A DNA stretch of 64,000 nt. It comes from 3107 sp965216225. Its GTDB lineage: Bacteria; Pseudomonadota; Alphaproteobacteria; Rhodobacterales; Rhodobacteraceae. Below the pieces are notes generated by a model. That model was not told the origin of the DNA, searched no databases, and saw only the letters and a program-made list of their open reading frames with translations. The position numbers and the translations under genes are program-made. Shown piece after piece: positions 58,021 to 64,000 of the stretch (its first letter is position 1; each line of letters opens with the position of its first letter). The DNA is taken from NCBI GenBank assembly GCA_965216225.1, contig CBDCFF010000029.1:62001-126000 (forward strand). Reading direction: 5' to 3'.

Positions 58021-59040
58021 TCAGTCCGGCGTCTGCGACACGACACCGCTGATGAGGTTCACACGATAAAGCCGGTCGCCAGGCGACCCCCGCCAGTTGG
58101 GCTGATCGTCGATACAGGCGCAAAGGGCGGCGTGTGCCTTGCGCGCGGCGGCGACCGCTTCCGCAACAGGGATGGCGGCGAACCCGATGCGGTCGCCCGG
58201 GCGCGCCTGCGCCACCCGATCCACATCGGCAGAGATGACCGTCGCGATCTTTGGATAGCCCCCCACTGTCTGGTGATCGGCCATCAGAATCAGCGGATCG
58301 CCATTGCCCGGCACCTGAACAGAGCCGCGCACCAGTGCCTCGGACGGGATCGACAGGGCGTTTTGCGGGACAAGCGGCGGCCCCTTCAGACGCATTCCCA
58401 TCCGGTCATACTCCTGCGTCAACCGGAATGAGCCTTCAGTCAGGGCCACCAGCGTTTCGGCAGAAAAGTGATGATCCTGCGGCCCTGTCACGATCCTGAC
58501 CCGACCGCCGAATCCGGCAAATCCGGCAAATCCGGGCACCGGAAACGCGGCGTGCAGATCGCGGCGCGTTTCGGCATTCGCGATTTCCAGAACATCGCCG
58601 GATTCAAGCGCCCGCCCGCACAGGCCGGAGGTCAGGTGCATCGCATGGCTGCCAAGCCATCGGGGGCTGACAATGCCTCCGGTGAAACCCAGATAGCACC
58701 AACTGCCCGCCGGGCCGGGCCTGATCGTCAGGGTCTGGCCCTCGTTCAGGGAAAAGACCGACCAGGCGGATTGCCGCACACCATCAATGCGGATGTCGAA
58801 TTCCCCGCCGATCACCCCGGCGGTCACGCTTCCCGACATGCAGGTCAGGACAAGCCCCCCGACGGATACTTCGAGCGCGCGAAAATCCCGCGCCCCGCCC
58901 AGTGCGTGACGCAGGATGCCGAAGGCCACCCGATCCATCGGCCCGGATTCGGTGACGCCGAACCGCAGAAAGCCGGGGCGCCCGCGATCCTGAACCGAAA
59001 CGAACGGCCCCGCAAAATCGACGCGGAAGGCGGCGTTCAC
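58021..59040 (-). CDS. pxpC: 5-oxoprolinase subunit C (biotin-dependent carboxyltransferase-like)
   Basis: With PxpA and PxpB it cleaves 5-oxoproline using ATP. Seen: AGPFVSVQDRGRPGFLRFGV, SGPMDRVAFGILRHALGG, FSLNEGQTLTIRPGPAGSWC, GPQDHHFSAETLVAL, QEYDRMGMRLKG and LILMADHQTVGGYPKIATVI, all hallmarks of the family. 339 residues. The start ATG overlaps the pxpB stop by four bases; order is pxpA-pxpB-pxpC in one operon. Confidence 0.93.
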   Translation of the reverse strand: MNAAFRVDFAGPFVSVQDRGRPGFLRFGVTESGPMDRVAFGILRHALGGARDFRALEVSVGGLVLTCMSGSVTAGVIGGEFDIRIDGVRQSAWSVFSLNEGQTLTIRPGPAGSWCYLGFTGGIVSPRWLGSHAMHLTSGLCGRALESGDVLEIANAETRRDLHAAFPVPGFAGFAGFGGRVRIVTGPQDHHFSAETLVALTEGSFRLTQEYDRMGMRLKGPPLVPQNALSIPSEALVRGSVQVPGNGDPLILMADHQTVGGYPKIATVISADVDRVAQARPGDRIGFAAIPVAEAVAAARKAHAALCACIDDQPNWRGSPGDRLYRVNLISGVVSQTPD

Positions 59041-59732
59041 GGGACTCTCGCCGCATATGCGCGGTCATGGTCGTCGCGGCTGATCCGGGCAAAGCGCACC
59101 CGGTCGCCCACGGCAAGGGGGAAGGCGTCCGCCGCCTCGGGCCGCAGGAAACGGAACGGGGACCGCCCCAGCCGCCACCAGCCATTGGGCAGCGTCATCG
59201 TGGTCACGAGGCTCTGCGGCCCGGCAATGCAGACAGTCCCTTCCGGCACACCGCGCACGGGGGTTTCCTTGCGGGACAGTCGAAGTTCCTCCGGCACGCC
59301 GCCCAGATAGGCGTACCCCGGTGCGAAACCATACATGTAGATCATGTAATCGCCTGACAGATGGGCATTGATCACCGCCTCGACACTCAGCCCCGTATGC
59401 TGCGACACCCTTTCCAGATCGGGGCCGAGACCGGCATCATAGCACACCGGCACCTCCCGAACGGCGGGAACCCCGCCGGTGGCCCGATCCGGCGTCAATG
59501 CTCGCAACGCCGCCGACAGGGCGCCATAATCGGTAACGAGCGGGTCATAACCCACGAGGAGCGCCGTATAGGATGGCACGAGCTCGGTCACACCCGGAAG
59601 CGCCGCCGCCTCTGCCACCGCCTGCATGGCCAACACATCGGCGTGAACCCCCGCATCAATCCGGTCGCCGAAACGCAGCATCACGCCGCAATCCCCGACA
59701 GGTTGGGCGACGGGTTGGGCAACGGGTGTCAT
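59037..59732 (-). CDS. pxpB: 5-oxoprolinase subunit B
   Basis: The 231-residue protein has VTELVPSYTALLVGYDP, YMIYMYGFAPGYAYLGGVPE, LRLSRKETPVRGVPEGTVCI, AGPQSLVTTMTLPNGWW, typical of the KipI/PxpB family. A short duplicated QPVAQPV stretch is at its N-terminus. Overlaps at both ends (four bases each) show tight translational coupling with pxpA and pxpC. Confidence 0.93.
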   Translation of the reverse strand: MTPVAQPVAQPVGDCGVMLRFGDRIDAGVHADVLAMQAVAEAAALPGVTELVPSYTALLVGYDPLVTDYGALSAALRALTPDRATGGVPAVREVPVCYDAGLGPDLERVSQHTGLSVEAVINAHLSGDYMIYMYGFAPGYAYLGGVPEELRLSRKETPVRGVPEGTVCIAGPQSLVTTMTLPNGWWRLGRSPFRFLRPEAADAFPLAVGDRVRFARISRDDHDRAYAARVP

Positions 59733-60490
59733 GCGAAGGCCCTGATCCCGTAACCGGCCTGCCGCAGGCGCGCGCGCAGGGCGCCCGCCATCGCCACCGC
59801 CGTCGGCCCGTCGCCATGCACGCAGATCGAGCCCGCCCGCAGCCGCACCGGATCACCGCCCACCGTCGGCATCCGACCCGTTTCAAGGAATGCGATCAGA
59901 CGGTCCGCGGCCTCATCCGCGTCATGGATCATCGCGCCCGGCATCCCGCGCGGCGCCAGTTGCCCCTCGGGGGTATAGCCCCGATCAGCAAAGACCTCGG
60001 AACAGGCAGGCAAACCGGCGCGGTCGGCCTCCCGCTCCAGCGCAGTGCCGGAAATGGCGAGGAGCACGGCCCGCTCGCCCAGAACGGCGCGTGTCGCGCG
60101 CACGATGGCGGCCGCGACCTCGGGCTCTGCCGCGCCCCAATTGCCCAGCGCGCCGTGCGCCTTGACGTAACGCACCTCTGCCCCGGCCAGCGCCGCGATA
60201 CCGCAAAGCGCCCCGGTCTGGGCGGCAACCAGGCGTTCGATCTCGGGCGCGCTCAGGGGCAGGCGGCGGCGGCCGAAACCCTGCCGATCCTCGAAACCCG
60301 GATGGGCGCCGATCGCGACAGCCGCCTTCTTCGCGGTCACGAGGCTGTCAAACATGGTGGTGGTGTCGCCCGCATGTCCGCCGCAGGCGATATTCGCGCT
60401 GGAAACGATCTGCATCATTTCCCCGTCGCTGCCCATTTTCCAGGGGCCGAAACCCTCCCCCAGATCGGCGTTCAGGTCGATGCTGCGCAT
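59729..60490 (-). CDS. pxpA: 5-oxoprolinase subunit A (LamB/YcsF family)
   Basis: MRSIDLNADLGEGFGPWKMG and SANIACGGHAGDTTTM are the family signature; later YVKAHGALGNW, LACSEVFADRGY-type PACSEVFADRGYTPEG, and SICVHGDGPTAVAMA. 253 residues, normal length. It is the first gene of the pxpABC operon, divergent from the GAPDH gene at 60630, leaving a shared 139-bp promoter region. Confidence 0.94.
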   Translation of the reverse strand: MRSIDLNADLGEGFGPWKMGSDGEMMQIVSSANIACGGHAGDTTTMFDSLVTAKKAAVAIGAHPGFEDRQGFGRRRLPLSAPEIERLVAAQTGALCGIAALAGAEVRYVKAHGALGNWGAAEPEVAAAIVRATRAVLGERAVLLAISGTALEREADRAGLPACSEVFADRGYTPEGQLAPRGMPGAMIHDADEAADRLIAFLETGRMPTVGGDPVRLRAGSICVHGDGPTAVAMAGALRARLRQAGYGIRAFA

Positions 60491-60629
60491 TGTTCACCCC
60501 CCGGACCGACGCGACGGAACAGTTGCACCGGCGGCAGGCGGCGTCAAGCGGCAGCAAACGGCAGCAAGGCGGTTGACCTTGCCCTGGCACTGGGGAATGG
60601 TCCGGCTGATCGCATATCGGAGGCCCCGC

Positions 60630-61625
60630 ATGTCCGACCCGCCCATTCGCATCGCCATAAACGGTTTCGGTCGCATTGGCCGCTCTGTCCTGCGCCTTGT
60701 CGCGTCCGGCGGGGCGGCGGCGGGGATCGAGGTTGCGCTGATCAACGATGTCGCGCCGATCAACATGCTGGGCTATCTCTTTCGCTATGACAGCGTGTTC
60801 GGCCCCTATCCCGGCAGCGTCGCGACAGACGGGGGCGATCTGCTGGTCGATGGCCTGCGGATCGCCGTTTCCCGGCGCAGCAACATATCCGGCCTCGATC
60901 TGTCGGGCATTGATGTGGTGCTGGAATGCACCGGTCAGGCCGACACACGAGAGGTTGCAGAGCGCGGGCTGACCGCCGGAGCGCGGAAGGTGCTGATCTC
61001 CGGCCCGTCGCCTGCCGCTGACAGGACCGTGGTGCTGGGCGCAAACGAAAGGGAACTGGCGACACAAAGGATCGTTTCGAACGCTTCATGCACCACCAAC
61101 GCGCTGGCGCCGCTGCTGAAGGTGCTCGATGACGCCTTTGGCGTCGAAAGCGGCCACATGACCACCGTGCATTGTTACACCGGAAGCCAGCCCACGGTGG
61201 ACGCGCCACGCGCGACAGCCGCGCGCAGCCGCGCCGCCGCCATGTCGATGGTGCCCACCACGACCTCTGCCGCCAGGCTGATCGGCGAAGTGCTGCCCCA
61301 TCTTGACGGCCGGATCGAGGCGCGGGCAATCCGCGTGCCCACAGCCAGCGTTTCGTGCATTGATCTGGCGGTCGCGCCGGGGCAACGGGCGACGGTGGAG
61401 CAGGTGAACGATGTCCTGGCGCAGGCGGTCGGCCCGATCATCGGCAGCGTCGCCGACCGCGTTGTATCGACGGACATGCGGATGCGGCCCGAAAGCATCG
61501 TGATGGCGCCTCATGAAACCTCGGTATCGCGGGGCGGGATCGTGCGCGTCTTTGGCTGGTACGACAATGAATGGGGATTTTCCGGCCGGATGCTCGACAT
61601 GGCCCGGCTGATGCGCGCGCGATGA
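60630..61625 (+). CDS. gap: Glyceraldehyde-3-phosphate dehydrogenase, type I, divergent
   Basis: It has the NAD-binding INGFGRIGRSVLRLV, the catalytic Cys in SNASCTTNALAPLL, and the C-terminal WYDNEWGFSGRMLDM. The region between is less conserved than usual (VPTASVSCIDLAV where VPTPNVSVVDL is typical; LINDVAPINMLGYLFRYDSV). It may be a second, specialised paralogue or an erythrose-4-phosphate-like enzyme. Start ATG has GGAGG 6 bp upstream. 331 residues. Confidence 0.88.
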   Translation: MSDPPIRIAINGFGRIGRSVLRLVASGGAAAGIEVALINDVAPINMLGYLFRYDSVFGPYPGSVATDGGDLLVDGLRIAVSRRSNISGLDLSGIDVVLECTGQADTREVAERGLTAGARKVLISGPSPAADRTVVLGANERELATQRIVSNASCTTNALAPLLKVLDDAFGVESGHMTTVHCYTGSQPTVDAPRATAARSRAAAMSMVPTTTSAARLIGEVLPHLDGRIEARAIRVPTASVSCIDLAVAPGQRATVEQVNDVLAQAVGPIIGSVADRVVSTDMRMRPESIVMAPHETSVSRGGIVRVFGWYDNEWGFSGRMLDMARLMRAR

Positions 61626-61714
61626 CCTCATGCCTGCGCGGGCGCAAGGCCGATACGGGTGCTTTCGTCATTGACGGGAATGTGAAACAATCGCCGCCAA
61701 CAAGGACGACAGGA

Positions 61715-63199
61715 ATGAAAGCAGCAGACCCGACCTTGAGCGTGCGAACACCCCCGGCCCCGCCCGCGGAACGGTTTTCCGACCCGACCGCCGCCGTGGA
61801 TCGCCTGTGCGCGCTGTATGAAACCGCCACACGTTTCCTGTGCGATGCATTCTCGGCTAGGGCCGCCGGCCCGCAACCGTCGGAACGCTATCGCGCCTGC
61901 TATCCGGAAATTCGCATCAAGACCCTCAGTCACGCGAAGGTGGACAGCAGGCTGGCCTATGGTCATGTCGCGCATCCGGGGGAATATTCCGCAACCGTCA
62001 CCCGGCCCGACCTGTTCCGGAACTATCTGGAACAACAGATCGGCCTGCTGATCGGAAATCATGATGTGCCAGTCACCATTGGCGTTTCCGACACGCCGAT
62101 TCCGGTGCATTTCGCCGTGGCGAACGATGCCGGCGTTTCGGCGCCGCAGGACGGGTATCTGAAATTCCCGTTACGGGATGTCTTCGACGTGCCCGATCTT
62201 GCCACCACCAATGACCATATCGTCAACGGCATGGGCGCGACACATGCGGACGGCTCTCTCCCGCTGGCGCTCTTCACCGCGCAGCGCGTCGATTACTCGC
62301 TCGCCCGGCTGGCGCACTATACGGCGACGGATCCCGCGCATTTCCAGAACCATGTCCTGTTCACCAACTACCAGTTCTACGTTGCCGAGTTCGAAGCCTA
62401 TGCCCGCCGCGCGCTGGCCGATCCGAAAAGCGGCTACAAGAGCTTCGTCGCTGCCGGGAATGTCGGGATCGCGAACGCCGATGCGCCATTGGCGACGCCC
62501 GCCAAACTGCCGCAGATGCCCGCGTACCACCTGAAGCGCGCCGATGGAAATGGCATTACGCTTGTCAATATCGGCGTCGGCCCGTCGAACGCCAAGACCG
62601 CGACCGACCATATCGCGGTTCTGCGCCCCCATGCCTGGCTGATGGTCGGGCATTGCGCGGGGCTCAGAAATTCGCAAAGCCTCGGCGATTTCGTCCTCGC
62701 CCACGCCTATCTGCGCGAGGACAACGTGCTGGATGACGACCTGCCGGTCTGGGTGCCGGTCCCGCCGCTGGCGGAGATCCAGATCGCGCTGGAGAATGCG
62801 GTCGCCAGGGTCACCGAACTCGACGGTTATGAATTGAAGCGCATCATGCGGACCGGAACCGTTGCAAGCGTGGACAACCGCAACTGGGAACTGCGCGACC
62901 AGACCGGCCCGGTGCAGCGGCTGTCGCAATCCCGCGCAATCGCCCTGGACATGGAAAGCGCCACGATCGCCGCGAATGGCTTTCGCTTTCGGGTGCCGTA
63001 TGGCACGCTGCTTTGCGTCTCTGACAAGCCTCTGCACGGAGAGTTGAAGCTGCCGGGAATGGCGTCGGAATTTTATACGAATCAGGTTGCGCGCCACCTT
63101 CTGATCGGCATTCAGGCCATGGAAACCCTGCGCGACATGCCGCTGGAACGCATCCATTCGCGGAAGCTGCGCAGCTTTGAAGAGACCGCATTCCTGTGA
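61715..63199 (+). CDS. amn: AMP nucleosidase
   Basis: It splits AMP into adenine and ribose 5-phosphate, controlling AMP levels. Family features: AYGHVAHPGEYSATVTRPDL, LLIGNHDVPVTIGVSDTPIP, IGVGPSNAKTATDHIAVLRP, HAWLMVGHCAGLRNSQSLGD, and the nucleoside-phosphorylase-type end ALDMESATIAANGFRFRVPY. I start at MKAADPTLSVRT (61715), with AGGAC 11 bp upstream; the longer frame overlaps the GAPDH gene. 494 residues, complete. Confidence 0.94.
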   Translation: MKAADPTLSVRTPPAPPAERFSDPTAAVDRLCALYETATRFLCDAFSARAAGPQPSERYRACYPEIRIKTLSHAKVDSRLAYGHVAHPGEYSATVTRPDLFRNYLEQQIGLLIGNHDVPVTIGVSDTPIPVHFAVANDAGVSAPQDGYLKFPLRDVFDVPDLATTNDHIVNGMGATHADGSLPLALFTAQRVDYSLARLAHYTATDPAHFQNHVLFTNYQFYVAEFEAYARRALADPKSGYKSFVAAGNVGIANADAPLATPAKLPQMPAYHLKRADGNGITLVNIGVGPSNAKTATDHIAVLRPHAWLMVGHCAGLRNSQSLGDFVLAHAYLREDNVLDDDLPVWVPVPPLAEIQIALENAVARVTELDGYELKRIMRTGTVASVDNRNWELRDQTGPVQRLSQSRAIALDMESATIAANGFRFRVPYGTLLCVSDKPLHGELKLPGMASEFYTNQVARHLLIGIQAMETLRDMPLERIHSRKLRSFEETAFL

Positions 63200-63333
63200 A
63201 CACGGGGCAAAATCGGAAAATCAGGCCCAAATTTCGCGTTTTTGGCGCTACTAATTGTTGTGTCTTTCTACCATATCCAGTTAAATGCTTCCGATAACAC
63301 CCAATAAACGGGCAAACCTGAGGAGACATACAA

Positions 63334-63621
63334 ATGGCGAAACCAATGACCAAGACCCAGCTTGTCGCTGCCCTGGCCGAAGAAATGGGGTCCGACAGGA
63401 AATCCGCTGTCGGCGGGCTGGACGCCGTGGTGAACATCATCACCCGCGAAGTGTCCGGCGGCGGCGCCGTGGTCCTGCCGGGCATCGGCAAAATCTACTG
63501 CCGAGAGCGCCCGGAGCGCATGGTCCGCAACCCGGCTACGGGTGAACAGATCAAGAAAGACGCCGACAAGGTCGTGAAGATGACCATCGCCAAGGCGCTG
63601 AGGGACAGTGTGAACAGCTGA
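63334..63621 (+). CDS. HU-family DNA-binding protein
   Basis: A nucleoid protein that bends DNA. MTKTQLVAALAEEMG is the helical dimer part, VVLPGIGKIYCRERPERMVR, NPATGEQIKKDADKVVKMTIA the beta arm; the usual RNPxTG turn is present. 95 residues. A clear GAGGAG lies 9 bp before the ATG in an AT-richer leader (63230-63333), which suits strong expression. The family group (HU alpha-type or a variant) cannot be fixed. Confidence 0.92.
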   Translation: MAKPMTKTQLVAALAEEMGSDRKSAVGGLDAVVNIITREVSGGGAVVLPGIGKIYCRERPERMVRNPATGEQIKKDADKVVKMTIAKALRDSVNS

Positions 63622-63642
63622 TCCCGTATCATCGCGCGAATT

Positions 63643-63675
63643 CGGAAAGGGCCACCTTCGGGTGAACCTTTTCCG
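63643..63675 (+). terminator. Hairpin with UUCG tetraloop after the HU-family gene
   Basis: CGGAAAGG...CCACC-TTCG-GGTG...CCTTTTCCG folds into a long stem closed by the very stable C(UUCG)G loop, 22 bp after the stop. No T tract follows, so termination is plausible but unproven. Confidence 0.5.
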
Positions 63676-63698
63676 GTTGCGGCGGCACAGGGCGGCAC

Positions 63699-64000
63699 AT
63701 GGACATTCGCGCAATCGGCATGGGGCCGGCTTTCGCCTTCATGTGGTCCTCGGCCTTTGCGTCGGCGCGGATGATCGTGATGGATGCGCCACCGATGCTG
63801 GCGCTGTCGCTCCGGTTTCTGATCTCGGGCGGACTGGCGGTGTTTGATGAGCGTCTTGCGCCTCTGGGGCTGGCTGGCCTGATTGCCGGTCTCGCCGGGG
63901 TCGCCCGGATCATGGGCAGCCGTCTTGCCGGTGGGGATATGGACCTGACGGGCGTCGGGATGTGCGGTATCGGCGTTCTGGCCCTGGCCTTCGCGGGAAC
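63699..64000 (+). CDS. EamA/DMT-type transporter, incomplete at window edge, internal segment missing
   Basis: The frame MDIRAIGMGPAFAFMWSSAF, RMIVMDAPPMLALSLRFLIS is the first membrane part of a DMT-family exporter. It then goes from GGLAV directly to FDERLAPLGLAGLIAGLAGV, which in the family comes about 60 residues later (after a LGERL-type motif). So transmembrane helices 2-3 or so appear to be deleted in frame. The gene continues past base 64000. Confidence 0.7.
   Translation, partial: MDIRAIGMGPAFAFMWSSAFASARMIVMDAPPMLALSLRFLISGGLAVFDERLAPLGLAGLIAGLAGVARIMGSRLAGGDMDLTGVGMCGIGVLALAFAG

Noticed and set aside
1..64000. tRNA, rRNA, riboswitches or a replication origin
   Set aside because: I saw no cloverleaf-like, rRNA or known riboswitch sequence, and no origin-type repeat cluster; without a covariance search I cannot exclude small ones.

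Overview
The window looks like chromosomal or large-replicon DNA of an alphaproteobacterium, most likely Rhodobacterales. This rests on very high GC in the housekeeping genes, a Ti-type TraA-like relaxase, alphaproteobacterial gene orders (pyrB with a pyrC-like dihydroorotase and plsY; pxpB/pxpC/pxpA) and a ferrochelatase with a C-terminal-type Cys pair. No database search was possible; all family calls come from motifs.

Layout. (1) 1-12460: a conjugation module dominated by one giant relaxase/helicase gene. It starts at 183 and, read across three frame breaks, runs to 11787. Its parts are a MobA/MobL relaxase, a split Toprim-like domain, then four SF1 helicase-type ATP-binding modules ordered A-B-A'-B', produced by a tandem duplication of about 3.48 kb. 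Two small mobilisation-type genes follow. (2) 12646-15537: a MerR-like small gene and a membrane-anchored TPR protein with ten nearly identical 47-residue repeats. (3) 15600-18100: a decayed defence/mobile patch: resolvase fragment, AbiE toxin-antitoxin with an amber-killed toxin, and a truncated possible HamA (DUF1837)-like gene. (4) 18100-47100: a mobile-element graveyard with at least ten insertion sequences of the IS630, IS5, IS21, IS66, IS6, IS481, IS256, IS110, IS1595 and IS4 families, many nested. Several have readable target duplications, so the order of insertion can be partly reconstructed. Host genes caught in it are an AAA/DUF4143 ATPase, a ribbon-helix-helix/cytosine methylase pair (methylase truncated) and an adenine-type methylase split by IS5, itself split by IS4. 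(5) 47118-64000: an ordinary chromosomal region: moaB, uracil-DNA glycosylase, pyrB and a dihydroorotase-like gene, plsY, a MarR regulator, nitrilase-family hydrolase, glutaredoxin, comF, a SAM methyltransferase, hemH, two YkuD transpeptidases and a CAP-domain lipoprotein, pxpC/pxpB/pxpA, a GAPDH, AMP nucleosidase, an HU-family protein and the start of an EamA transporter.

The most unusual items are the duplicated giant relaxase; long perfect palindromes (36 and 38 nt) in the 5' non-coding ends of two unrelated IS110 elements, where bridge RNAs are expected; a 225-bp MITE-like element with clean terminal repeats and an 8-bp duplication that carries only the N-terminus of a TnpB; and an apparent composite transposon flanked by TA only at its outer ends. 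Even the chromosomal part shows in-frame losses (glutaredoxin, EamA transporter), so either the genome is decaying under IS expansion or the assembly contains errors. The many breaks at G/C or A runs make read-level verification important.
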